A DNA stretch of 64,000 bases. It comes from Actinernus sp. WN-2022. Taxonomy: Eukaryota > Cnidaria > Anthozoa > Actiniaria > Actinernidae. Positions 34,271 through 45,032 of the stretch are shown one piece after another. The first letter of the stretch is position 1. Each line of letters starts with the position of its first letter. The stretch spans positions 1 through 64,000 of the forward strand of contig JAOWCC010000903.1 of assembly GCA_030867875.1 (NCBI GenBank), in the 5' to 3' direction. The notes below the pieces were generated by a model, which saw only the letters and a program-made list of their open reading frames with translations, did not search any database and was not told the DNA's origin. The position numbers and the translations under genes were made by a program.

Positions 34271-34545
34271 CCAGCCACTCAACCGGTAAGTTTACACAAA
34301 ATTTTCTCTTGGAATTCAACCTGAGGCCTTACTAATCTTTTCTTTTTTGGTTTTTACTTGACTAATCTTTTCTTCTTTGGTTTTTCCCTTTTTATTTCAC
34401 CAGTCAAACAACAAACAGCAACAAGACAACAACAACAGGTGAGTTTTACACAAAAGTCTCTCTGGAAATTCAACCTGAGGCTTTACTAATCTTTTCTTCT
34501 TTGGTTTTTCCTTTTTATTTCTACAGACAAAACAACAACAACGCT

Positions 34546-34679
34546 ATGGCTGTCCGAAGGCCCATTCGAGAGATGGAGGTACTATCCTGCGACTTTCTTT
34601 TTGCCTTGGAATACCCCTGCTAATTTTTCTTTTGTTTTTCTAGAATATCCGAGGCGTACCCACACTCAACCTGGCTCAA
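34546..34679 (+). CDS. Common leader coding exons of RING gene, copy d
   Basis: ATG at 34546; exon 4 at 34644-34679. Confidence 0.62.
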
Positions 34680-34807
34680 GTAAGTTGTTGTTGATGTTCT
34701 CCCACCTCCCTAAAACAGTGTTAACGTTCGGTCACTGCTTCAGAGAGCCGTTCATTTTATTGGCAAACATTTCCCCATTGAGTAAAAGTTTTGATTAATT
34801 TTTATAG

Positions 34808-34870
34808 GCTTTTCTCGAGGTCCCCACCGGGGGGATCTCCGCTCTTGTCAGAGCGCCTCTAGCGAACTAA
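34808..34870 (+). CDS. Alternative exon 5a with three-way-junction fold, copy d
   Basis: All stems conserved. Confidence 0.38.
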   Translation, partial: AFLEVPTGGISALVRAPLAN

Positions 34871-34936
34871 ATTCTCTAAAACATTATTCGTTTTTTAAAA
34901 AATAAAATATTTTTTTAATTTTTCTTTTCCGAACAG

Positions 34937-35428
34937 ACTTTTGGACCTGTGGCTATTGATCTCACAGACACTCATTTCATTCATCATGCGCTCTGCTTAA
35001 GACAGTTTGGACTCCCAATGGAAATCATCGCGCGGATTGGGGCCTACGTCTGCGGTCAACAGAGGGCCGACAAGAGGAAAATCAAACATACCAAATTATT
35101 TTTCCCAACTCTTTTATTAATTACATGTCTGGATACTTGGGAATTTGAATCAGTCTACTGTTGGGACGCTAGTTTCCAGGAACTCCCACATAACAAACGC
35201 TTTTGGGGAATGGACCCTGTCCAAGCCGCTATGTTTATCGAACCGTTGACAGAATTTACATTCCGTTGGTGCCGGCGGTGCCATTCCAATACAACCGTAT
35301 GCCAACGCCATTGTAACGTCGGGATTATTTATAGGCGCTGCCCCCACCACCCCGTTTATTCTCAAGTGGATCACGAGGGGTGGGGCAGATTTCCGTGGCG
35401 TAAGCTTTTCTTCCACATCGAGTGTTAA
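34937..35428 (+). CDS. Alternative exon 5b, copy d
   Basis: Intact, same protein as copies a and c. Confidence 0.6.
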   Translation, partial: TFGPVAIDLTDTHFIHHALCLRQFGLPMEIIARIGAYVCGQQRADKRKIKHTKLFFPTLLLITCLDTWEFESVYCWDASFQELPHNKRFWGMDPVQAAMFIEPLTEFTFRWCRRCHSNTTVCQRHCNVGIIYRRCPHHPVYSQVDHEGWGRFPWRKLFFHIEC

Positions 35429-35449
35429 ATTCCTATATTTTTTTTCTAG

Positions 35450-35731
35450 TGTGTGAACTGTGGCCATCAGCCAGAACAACAACAACAGTTACCGCCTATG
35501 CCTTGTTGTGGCGAAACAATATGTCCCTCATGCTTTGTGGGGTTGTTGAAACCGGACCTGAGGAAAGACGGACACCCTGAATGTTTTTATTGTGCGACAA
35601 GAATGAGACATCCCTTCTATGTCCGGGCGGGGTCCATTATAATTTTTCGTCATGGCATCACATTTGGGTGCGTAACTTTACCCTTAACAGAACGCTTTAG
35701 TCGACGTTATGATCTTGTTTTCCCTCGATAA
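35450..35731 (+). CDS. Alternative exon 5c, RING finger 1, copy d
   Basis: Intact, same protein as copies a-c. Confidence 0.7.
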   Translation, partial: CVNCGHQPEQQQQLPPMPCCGETICPSCFVGLLKPDLRKDGHPECFYCATRMRHPFYVRAGSIIIFRHGITFGCVTLPLTERFSRRYDLVFPR

Positions 35732-35822
35732 AGGAAAAGTTTACGCCATTGAAATTTTCCTGTTTCCTGAAGTTCCTCCCGTGGCATAAATTAGACCTAA
35801 ATTTTTATTTTTTATTTTTTAG

Positions 35823-36224
35823 TGTTCTAAATGTAGCACAGAACAAGAGGACATTTTACCGCCTCTACCCTGTTGCAGGAGAACTGTGTGTGCCGCCTGC
35901 TTAATCTTCAGAATCTCTACATTTCTTAACAGAAACGAAGTCCCCCGGTGTTATTTTTGCCAGTCAAAATTCTACCACTTATTTTATATAAAAGCGGGAA
36001 GCCTAATTGTATTCCACCATGGAACCGTTTTTGGTATCGTTGTTTTGCCAATCGATCGTGAATACCAGCAGCATTATGGATTAGTTTTTAAAAAAATTAT
36101 GCCACGGGAAGTTCTTCTATTTTTTTCTAAATTTTTTAAAAACTTATTAGGGCCATTAGCCTACTTTCAAAATTACATCAATACTAGGGCGATTAGCCCC
36201 CTTTTTCTATTACATAAATATTAG
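35823..36224 (+). CDS. Alternative exon 5d, RING finger 2, copy d, extended by stop loss
   Basis: Same TAA-to-AAA change and 44-residue tail as copy c. Confidence 0.66.
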   Translation, partial: CSKCSTEQEDILPPLPCCRRTVCAACLIFRISTFLNRNEVPRCYFCQSKFYHLFYIKAGSLIVFHHGTVFGIVVLPIDREYQQHYGLVFKKIMPREVLLFFSKFFKNLLGPLAYFQNYINTRAISPLFLLHKY

Positions 36225-36351
36225 GGCGATTAGCCCCCATTTTCAAAAATTTCATCACTACTAGGGCGATTAGCCCCCATTTTCAAAAAATTCATCACTA
36301 CTAGGGCGATTAGCCTACTTTTTCATAAATACTAGGACGATTAGTCCACTT
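36147..36351. repeat. Six-hairpin cluster, copy d
   Basis: Conserved. This is the last copy in the array, since unit e is cut before it. Confidence 0.68.
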
Positions 36352-36610
36352 TTCTACACGGATATTTTCTATCTCTCGAATGGGCCCCACGGGATGGCCT
36401 GTAAATAGTTTTTTTTTTTTATATTTCTATAATTTTATAATTTGGTTGAAAGGATACCTTACATTATAATTATTATATTTTCAATACTTGTATTAATTAA
36501 TTAATTTTGGTGCGCCTGAAATGGGGCACCGCAACCCTGTATTTTATTTTTTAATTAACGAAAACAAAGTTGTTTTTACTCAAACAAAAAGTCTCTTTTA
36601 TTGTCTCCAA

Positions 36611-37867
36611 TTACATAGTGGTTGAATCACATAAAGCCACAAGGGTTAACACTCCAATTTCCACATAGTCCTGGGGATTGTCTTCGTAAATTAAAGCCTG
36701 GCCTAACGCATGCCAAATTCGATTCTTGTACGTAATGGTAGGGTCTTCGATTTCTTCAAAATAATACCGTTTGTAGACCTCGTAAATCTCGGCCTCCCTT
36801 AGTTTTTGCAACTGTTCAAACACGGTATACGTAAGGGGAGCAATAATCCCCGAGAGGTGCAAACTCTGCAAAGCCCGGTAGCCCGTAGCCCGTAGAGCCT
36901 CTAGGGTAATAAGAGACCGGGCCTTCGCTACGCGCTCGGTAAAGCTTTCCTCGGTGAAAGACCATAAACAGGAATGGTAACGTTCGAGTTGTTGTCCCTG
37001 CTGGGTATACGTACACCCCTCGCAATGCCGGCCACGTTCTCGCATACATTCCCGGATGCACGTCATGACGTAAAGTGTTTTGTGCAAAGCCCACCCGGCT
37101 TTTAGGGCGGGTAAATCCCGGTTGTCCGGCATGTCCCCCAAATCTAGGTCTTCTTGGTTCAATAACAATAGCTCGCGTGGGGCTGGTAGCGAGCCTGAGG
37201 GGACCGGCTCGTTGTCGGGATGTCTATAGGGGGTGGGGACGGCGAGGGACCCTCGGCCATTGTACCAGTGGGGGGTCCGGATGACGTCTCTGCCGGGTTC
37301 CACACATTCCCCGCCGGGGGCCCCGCCGGGGGCCCTGCCGAGGGCCCCGCCGGGGAACCCCTCGGTGGACACTGTAGACTCTCCACGGGGGGACCCGTAA
37401 GAGGCGTAGCGGCGTTGGGATTGATCCAAGCGACGGGTGGTTTTTCTTGGGGGGGCCTGTGACGTCCATGGCGACGCGTAGTACTGAGCTTTCTTAGGGG
37501 GTGGGGGTCCAATAGGTTGTGCCGAAGGGCCGGCCCACATAAATCCCAGCGGAAACTCACACTTCGGGTTGGGCGACGGTGCCGTGCACGTGAAGAACAC
37601 GCGGTTCGGATTGTTCACACTTCGGCTCACCCCCACTTTCATCCACAAATTGTGGCCACACTTGGGAAATGTGTTGTACAATGTTCCGACCGGGATGGCC
37701 GCTTTCACCAAAGGCAGGTCTTGCTCCGTAAAATAAAAGCTGCACGGCAGCACTGCGGGTTTCGACTTGTAATCCGCTGTTTGTCCACACTTGTAGACAC
37801 ACTCTGGCGTCCCCACTAATCCTTTGACGGCTTTGGCGTAACACCCACAAAAGCACGTAGGGAGCAT
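36611..37867 (-). CDS. Double GRF zinc-finger protein, copy e: the only uninterrupted 418-aa frame
   Basis: This frame joins the GRF pair (residues 5-48 and 68-111), a Pro/Gly/Arg-rich linker (about 112-230) and the C-terminal domain. The latter has Cys 282, Cys 285, His 298 and Cys 300 in a C-x2-C-x12-H-x-C zinc motif, followed by helical sequence to residue 418. Continuity comes from a seven-base C tract (G7 near 37450-37456) where other units have six, plus the GGG near 36920. The linker carries several changes not seen elsewhere (Pro to Ser or Leu, Gly to Arg), so this region evolves loosely. The poly(A) signal lies just past the stop. No enzymatic motif is seen; nucleic-acid binding is the likeliest role. 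Confidence 0.75.
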   Translation of the reverse strand: MLPTCFCGCYAKAVKGLVGTPECVYKCGQTADYKSKPAVLPCSFYFTEQDLPLVKAAIPVGTLYNTFPKCGHNLWMKVGVSRSVNNPNRVFFTCTAPSPNPKCEFPLGFMWAGPSAQPIGPPPPKKAQYYASPWTSQAPPRKTTRRLDQSQRRYASYGSPRGESTVSTEGFPGGALGRAPGGAPGGECVEPGRDVIRTPHWYNGRGSLAVPTPYRHPDNEPVPSGSLPAPRELLLLNQEDLDLGDMPDNRDLPALKAGWALHKTLYVMTCIRECMRERGRHCEGCTYTQQGQQLERYHSCLWSFTEESFTERVAKARSLITLEALRATGYRALQSLHLSGIIAPLTYTVFEQLQKLREAEIYEVYKRYYFEEIEDPTITYKNRIWHALGQALIYEDNPQDYVEIGVLTLVALCDSTTM

Positions 37868-38162
37868 CGTTCACACTGAAATTTACAAAGGGGGTTCACT
37901 TTCTTATACGGCCCGGGGTCTTTTCCGGCCAGCCAATCCCCAGCCTGGGTTTGGTCTCCTTTCCAAAACCCCCCTCCGAACCTGGCGGGACCCCCCGAAA
38001 CTTCCGACCAATCAGAAGCCTGGCTTTCGCCCCCAACTGAGTGACAGGTCTTTGACAGGACCGCGTGCGTAATGGCGTCGTTTTAGGCCACGCCCCCTGT
38101 CTCGGCCAATCAGGAGGCAGATGGTTGCCTCCAAGTGACCCCCCTTACTACTTACCAAACTT
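37868..38162 (-). promoter_or_regulatory. GRF gene promoter, copy e
   Basis: Three CCAAT boxes, GC box and TATA unchanged. Confidence 0.57.
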
Positions 38163-39230
38163 GAATAATTTTCCTGTATTTCTATTTCTTATATAACAGC
38201 AAAGTAACCTCTCAACGACGAAGCCTTGCCAGTATTTCAGTTGGGGAAAAGAGAAAGGTACACAATAAGGGAATCCGTGAAAATATTGATGCAGAGCAAT
38301 CGGAGAAGAACGTGTACCAAGGCGCCTATGAAAGTAAGACATAATATGTCTTCCCTCATCGATGTAAGTTCGTACCAGAGTTGGGAAGACATCAAAAGTG
38401 ACATGAATGGTGCCTATCCTCGTTGGTACATGGACTTTAGACATTGGTGAGAATACAAACGTGCAAATTCTGGACGAAAAAAGTGCCACTTCAACACAAT
38501 ATTGAATTTCATATCAACATGAATTCCAGGATGAATAATTTTGTACTGTGTCGCCTCATTTTCTGTTTAACTGGACGAAATGGAAATTGAAGGATTTTTT
38601 TTGCCTGCATGTTTGTGTGATCGATGATGGCAGAAGGAAACACGTGCGCTTGAGAGGATTCGTTGAAAAGTTTGAATGGGGATTTGGAATTGACGGGGAT
38701 TTTGGTGGTTGGTGACTTTAGTTATGGTTTTGTTAAGGCTTTGTTTGAATTTTATGATCGTGGTTTGTTTGTGGTTTGAACCAGCATAAGTTTATTGTAG
38801 ATTGTGTTTTGACTGGGGCAGCTGAACGTTTTTGTACGGTTGAGGTTTAGTTGGACATATATTCAGTTTTAAAGGTGGCAAATTTGCGGAGAAAGGTATT
38901 CAACAAGCTGGAAAAAGGGGTGTGTTTTTGGTGATGTTGTTGGTAGTCCAGGTAATTATGTTGGGGAAACGTAGAATTGGTTTGTCAGGTAGTTTGTTGA
39001 AAGGGTTGGTTGATGGGAAGTAGAGTAATCAGCCATCAATGGGGGGTTTCCAAAGGAGGGGGTGTACAGGAGGAGGAATTATTTTACGCTGAAGGACTTC
39101 GCTCACTGGATTTCTGTTTTGTTTCAATAAAGGGGTAAGTACATATTATTTAAGATTTATTATTTCTGGGATTCGGGATGCTACGCTTACACCAAGGAGG
39201 ATAGCTAACGATATTAGTATCATTAATAGT

Positions 39231-40681
39231 ATGGATCCATTTTCCTGCAGTGTTCATGGTACAGGGGAAGGGAGTGGTAGCACTAGTAGTAGCACTAGTA
39301 GTAGCACTAGTAGTAGCACTAGTAGTAGCACTAGTAGTAGCACCAGTAGTAGTAGTAGCAGTAGTTGTTCAAGGAGTGAGATAGAGAATTGTTAATATTC
39401 TGAGTGCTAGATATTAGGAGAGTTTGTCTCAGCCTTGTACGAGAGCAGAACAGAGAGATAGTGTGCTTGGGCGAGGAGCTGGAGAGGACGTACATGTATG
39501 GAGAGGTGAAAGTAGCTATGGAACAGTGTGGAAGTAAGGAAGTACTGGACAGAGAGATAGTTGAGCTAAAAACGAAGTATGAGAGTCAAAGTGCGAAGTC
39601 AGAGAAAGCTATGGAGAGACTTGGAAAACTGAGTGCTAGAGGAAGAAAGATATGAAAATAGATGAGTTGAAAAGAGAGCTGAAGAGTAAAGAGAGATGCA
39701 AGGGAAAGAGATGCAAAGGAAAGCCTGGAGTTGAGAAATGAGCAGATAGGAGTTAAAGAGAGAATGAATGAAGCACTGCAGAAAATGAAGAGAGCTAAGA
39801 GGGTTGTAAGTTATTATCGTGTGAAGCAGAGGAAGCAAGAAGAATGTAGTGGAAATGTCGCAGAGCTGAGGAGTCTTGTGAGTGAACTTGACCAAGATAT
39901 GAGAGATCTGGAGAATAGAAATGTAGAGTTAGAAGATCGGGTGGGTGAGCTTATGTCTGAGAGTGTATTTTTCAGGGTTGGAGGTATAGTAATGAAATCT
40001 GTTTGGTTTACATGGACTTGCGGACTTTAACCCAGACCGATTACCTGGCCAAACATTTGCAAAGTACATGTTCATCGAAGCAAGAGCATTGGCTCAGATC
40101 CAGTTTCCCGAAGTCCTTTCTGACCAATTTTGAAATGCACCTTGCATTCAGATGGAACAAGTAAAGCAGGATTGCATTACGGAGGGTGAGGTTTTCACAT
40201 TGGGTGTAAGGAGGGAAATGGGGGGGGGGTGTTTCAGTGTTTGGTAATTCCACGTGCTGTAGAAGGAAAGAACCGTGCCACAAAGAATCTGCTTGAACTT
40301 ATATTTGCCGGTTAAGCGAATGTTAGTCCTTGGTGGTAAGTTTCATGTTGTGACTAATGCGTTGAAGAGAAAGATGTCAGTGTTGTAAATACTGTTGTGT
40401 CAGAGAGAGATTTCGGGTTTGTAGACGATGAGAGAGAAATGAGAGAGAAAGCGAGAGCAAGTACTATTGTGATTGAGGGAAAGTTAATGTATCGTAAGAA
40501 TGAAACAAGCAAGTGGCGAGATGAGTTGACAGAGGAGAAGGCAGAGGAGTATATGAGGAATGCAAGAAGAGCGAAGGAGAGGCAATTTGAACTGTACAGA
40601 GAAAGACGAGTTGTAATAAACAGTGGCAACTGTAAAACAGAGGAGGAGGAGGAGGAGTCACCTGAATCTCAAAATGTTTGA
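39231..40681 (+). pseudogene. Decayed transposon ORF, copy e
   Basis: Five Ser-repeat units, a codon missing near 39962 and about 35 extra bases near 40220-40262 beside a G9 run. The extra DNA may be ancestral sequence lost from a-d. Confidence 0.48.
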
Positions 40682-41682
40682 GATTTGGGGTTCAACGGTA
40701 GGTATGGCTACAAATGGTCACTTTGTTACACTGCGTGCAAGTTCCTTACAATAAGGTAACAGGAATAAAATACAATTTTCGTTTTAATTTGTTGAGGCTT
40801 CCTTTAGTTGTGGTATATGATTTAAGAGCCAAAGTGAAAGTGTTAGTTGTGTAGCATTTTTTAAACAACCATTGAGCCACGTTGTAGAAGGAGCTGAATT
40901 TGAAAACACCTCTAAATGGCACTTTTATATGGGAAGAAATTGAAAAACATTTTTAGGTAACAATAAAATGGCAGATTTGGAAATAGGTAGAATTTCACGA
41001 ATCTAAGAAAGTGTCGTTTTCGTGAATCTGCACAAAGGTAACATATAACGATGAATCAGTTAAAAATGTGATTTTTTCAGTGAGACAAATGAAACCTTGT
41101 TGCAAGAAGCCTTTAGGTTCGTATTGCGGCTTAAAGGTGACAGGGAAACAACGTGTTTTTTTGAAATATTGATTGACAATTGTTATTTTGGAAAAACCGG
41201 GAAATAGTTTGGAAGAGGTTATACTTTTTAAGTTAAAGACATTTCCTTGTAGTATGTAATGTTGAATACAAAGGCTATTGGTTTATTTCAAACCTTCTGC
41301 TTAATCACTAAACGGTCTCTTCCAATCGGAAATAAATTGTTGTGATCTTGATAGTGCCCCTGTTAGAAATTATGAAAGGACAACCTGACAGGAAAAGGAA
41401 AGATATATTAATATGAGAAAACAAATTAATAAACATCAGTCGACTTGATCCTGCACTGAGCGCTAGTACGTAGTAAAGAAATACTAGCAAATTAAGACTA
41501 GCAACCATTATAAAGCAATGGACACGGAGGAACTGAGATATTTCGAATTTCAGTGAGATATCACCACAACGCAACTTTCCCCTGAATTGAGTCAGAGTTC
41601 TCAATCCAGCCAAGTGATCTTTTACTAAACTCATTCACATTTACTACTGTAACAATCATCGCTTCAACGTCAGGCATTACCA

Positions 41683-42026
41683 ATGCTACTACGTCTTCCA
41701 CTGCTCCAGAACATGGCCATCATCCAATTCAGTAAACGCCATATCAAACGAATCTTAATACTCTGCCAACGCAACCACACTATTCGGTGCCAATCATATG
41801 CAGTCCCAATGAGCTGTTCCCGTATACAAACCCATCGACCACTAATTCCGTTTACCAGTGTACGAGCCTATCTTCCGTAGATACCAAATCGGTATACACA
41901 TGGCCCATTTTACAATGTGATGATAATGAGAAGCTCTCGTTTTCCTTATGGCCCTTGTGTCCAACAACCAAATCTGGCACCCAAACCACCACAAGAACCC
42001 ACTCAGCGTCCATAATAAGGCGCAGC

Positions 42027-42058
<32 letters not shown>

Positions 42059-42428
42059 CCTAAAAGGTGCCAAACAACAACCAGAAAACACACCCTTAAG
42101 CACTATGGACCAACCTTCTGGAATTCCCTTGATAACACTATAACCCAAGCACAATCCTTAAATATTTTTCAAGCTAGACTCAAATCACATCTTTTCCAAC
42201 TAAAACAATGAACCCTAATTATTGACTATTTGTTTGTTTGTTTCTGTTCATAATCTATGTTATTTTGCTGTACCAATGTACTTCTACTCGCAGTGCTGAT
42301 TTACCAATTATAAAATTTTGCCGCCCATGGGTGTCAGTGCCTGTACAAGCTCCTTGGAGTTTTTTTCACTGAACACCTTCCATATATATATACTTAAATT
42401 AAAGATAATATAACTTATTCCACTTAGA
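41683..42428 (+). mobile_element. LINE 3-prime fragment, copy e
   Basis: Same as copy d; the frame ends at 42211. Confidence 0.48.
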
Positions 42429-42445
42429 TCTACAAATCAATATAT

Positions 42446-42712
42446 TCAAAAGATACAAACAAACAAGCAAATAATCAAATAATAATACGAGGGATAGTCT
42501 ACCCCCGGGGGGAAATTCACATCCTCCAGGAAGGCGTACAAATCATCCTCGTTGTAGGGGTTTATTTCTTCGTACGCGATATCGTCCTCTGGGTCTCCCA
42601 CAGGGTCTCCCACAGGGTCTCCCCCCGGGGAGGGATGAGGCGGCGGGGCCTCTTCTTCGAGGGTAGTGATGACTGGGTTGCCTTCTTCATCTAGATAATT
42701 CCAAGAGTCCAT
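42446..42712 (-). CDS. Small acidic protein, copy e
   Basis: Intact 88-residue frame. Confidence 0.6.
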   Translation of the reverse strand: MDSWNYLDEEGNPVITTLEEEAPPPHPSPGGDPVGDPVGDPEDDIAYEEINPYNEDDLYAFLEDVNFPPGVDYPSYYYLIICLFVCIF

Positions 42713-43572
42713 CGTGCTCACACTAACCCAAATCAAAATGCATCGCTTCCTTATATATTTTTTTCACTGTTCTCTGATTGGTGCCTTTTTCTCGGCCGAT
42801 GATTGGTTCCGCTAGAAGGAGCACGGCTTGTAAGTGGTGGAATTTGATCCGCTTTTGGTTCGACTTGAACACCTGGGGTCTAAGAATCCTCTGAAAAACC
42901 CCTCCCCCTACCCCTTGTTCTTTAAAATTATCTCGCCCCACTCCGGGGGGAACCCTTCTTCCTTCCTTCTTTAAGCCGTAATCATTTTGCATTTTCTAAA
43001 CATCTTTTCTGAGCTCCTAAATCCTAAAACCTAAATCCCCTCAACAAACGCGCCCAGCTAGGGTAACAAAAACTAGTCCAACCGGTTTATCCCAGTTTAG
43101 GAGCCTCTCGTGAATGAGATTTTGTGAGGCAAAGACGCACGGCTCCTGATTGGTGGAAAACTAGTCTAACCGGTTTATCCCAGTTTAGATTCTCGTGAAT
43201 GAAAGTGGCGTGATGTAAAGGCGCGCGCTCCGCGATTCCTGATTCAGCGTGTACGAGGTTTTGGCAATAAAGGAACCCTTTCCCGGGTCGCCGAAGACGA
43301 AAAAAATAGTGGAAAAATTAGAAACCCTGGAGGGCTAATTCCAGCAAAAAATTTAGACCATTTCAGGACTGTTTTGGGGGTGAATTTTGAGAGTCAAAAA
43401 CCCAAAATCCACTGAAAACGAATTCGAACCCATTTCGGATCGAATGACCCCGCCAATCACAGCGCTCGCTCCGCTTAGCGAACCAATCGTAGGCCGAGCT
43501 TAATGCACCAATCACAGCCCAGCCTTTTGCCGCATAAATACTAGCCCCAAAACTAACTTCGGCACAGTTCAA
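42713..43572. promoter_or_regulatory. Divergent control region, copy e
   Basis: AACCGGTT duplication at 43068-43203 and RING TATA at 43533. The exon 1 donor reads CCGGAAAGTT instead of CCGGTAAGTT (near 43588), which destroys the GT and should impair intron 1 splicing in this copy. Confidence 0.58.
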
Positions 43573-43847
43573 CCAGCCACTCAACCGGAAAGTTTACACA
43601 AAATTTTCTCTTGGAATTCAACCTGAGGCCTTACTAATCTTTTCTTTTTTGGTTTTTACTTGACTAATCTTTTCTTCTTTGGTTTTTCCCTTTTTATTTC
43701 ACCAGTCAAACAACAAACAGCAACAAGACAACAACAACAGGTGAGTTTTACACAAAAGTCTCTCTGGAAATTCAACCTGAGGCTTTACTAATCTTTTCTT
43801 CTTTGGTTTTTCCTTTTTATTTCTACAGACAAAACAACAACAACGCT

Positions 43848-43981
43848 ATGGCTGTCCGAAGGCCCATTCGAGAGATGGAGGTACTATCCTGCGACTTTCT
43901 TTTTGCCTTGGAATACCCCTGCTAATTTTTCTTTTGTTTTTCTAGAATATCCGAGGCGTACCCACACTCAACCTGGCTCAA
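43848..43981 (+). CDS. Common leader coding exons of RING gene, copy e
   Basis: ATG at 43848 and exon 4 at 43946-43981 are intact, although the untranslated exon 1 donor upstream is mutated. Confidence 0.58.
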
Positions 43982-44108
43982 GTAAGTTGTTGTTGATGTT
44001 CTCCCACCTCCCTAAAACAGTGTTAACGTTCGGTCACTGCTTCAGAGAGCCGTTCATTTTATTGGCAAACATTTCCCCATTGAGTAAAAGTTTGATTAAT
44101 TTTTATAG

Positions 44109-44171
44109 GCTTTTCTCGAGGTCCCCACCGGGGGGATCTCCGCTCTTGTCAGAGCGCCTCTAGCGAACTAA
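44109..44171 (+). CDS. Alternative exon 5a with three-way-junction fold, copy e
   Basis: Stems conserved; one base is missing upstream in the intron (near 44090). Confidence 0.38.
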   Translation, partial: AFLEVPTGGISALVRAPLAN

Positions 44172-44237
44172 ATTCTCTAAAACATTATTCGTTTTTTTTA
44201 AAAAAAATTATTTTTTTAATTTTTCTTTTCCGAACAG

Positions 44238-44729
44238 ACTTTTGGACCTGTGGCTATTGATCTCACAGACACTCATTTCATTCATCATGCGCTCTGCTTA
44301 AGACAGTTTGGACTCCCAATGGAAATCATCGCGCGGATTGGGGCCTACGTCTGCGGTCAACAGAGGGCCGACAAGAGGAAAATCAAACATACCAAATTAT
44401 TTTCCCCAACTCTTTTATTAATTACATGTCTGGATACTTGGGAATTTGAATCAGTCTACTGTTGGGACGCTAGTTTCCAGGAACTCCCACATAACAAACG
44501 CTTTTGGGGAATGGACCCTGTCCAAGCCGCTATGTTTATCGAACCGTTGACAGAATTTACATTCCGTTGGTGCCGGCGGTGCCATTCCAATACAACCGTA
44601 TGCCAACGCCATTGTAACGTCGGGATTATTTATAGGCGCTGCCCCCACCACCCCGTTTATTCTCAAGTGGATCACGAGGGGTGGGGCAGATTTCCGTGGC
44701 GTAAGCTTTTCTTCCACATCGAGTGTTAA
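44238..44729 (+). CDS. Alternative exon 5b, copy e
   Basis: Intact with one Phe-to-Ser change (TKLFSPT). The intron T-run before the acceptor is rearranged. Confidence 0.58.
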   Translation, partial: TFGPVAIDLTDTHFIHHALCLRQFGLPMEIIARIGAYVCGQQRADKRKIKHTKLFSPTLLLITCLDTWEFESVYCWDASFQELPHNKRFWGMDPVQAAMFIEPLTEFTFRWCRRCHSNTTVCQRHCNVGIIYRRCPHHPVYSQVDHEGWGRFPWRKLFFHIEC

Positions 44730-44750
44730 ATTCCTATTTTTTTTTTCTAG

Positions 44751-45032
44751 TGTGTGAACTGTGGCCATCAGCCAGAACAACAACAACAGTTACCGCCTAT
44801 GCCTTGTTGTGGCGAAACAATATGTCCCTCATGCTTTGTGGGGTTGTTGAAACCGGACCTGAGGAAAGACGGACACCCTGAATGTTTTTATTGTGCGACA
44901 AGAATGAGACATCCCTTCTATGTCCGGGCGGGGTCCATTATAATTTTTCGTCATGGCATCACATTTGGGTGCGTAACTTTACCCTTAACAGAACACTTTA
45001 GTCGACGTTATGATCTTGTTTTCCCTCGATAA
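44751..45032 (+). CDS. Alternative exon 5c, RING finger 1, copy e (last exon before the array edge)
   Basis: Intact apart from an Arg-to-His change near the C-terminus. Array homology ends five bases after its stop, so this unit has no exon 5d, no hairpin cluster and no convergent GRF gene. Confidence 0.68.
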   Translation, partial: CVNCGHQPEQQQQLPPMPCCGETICPSCFVGLLKPDLRKDGHPECFYCATRMRHPFYVRAGSIIIFRHGITFGCVTLPLTEHFSRRYDLVFPR

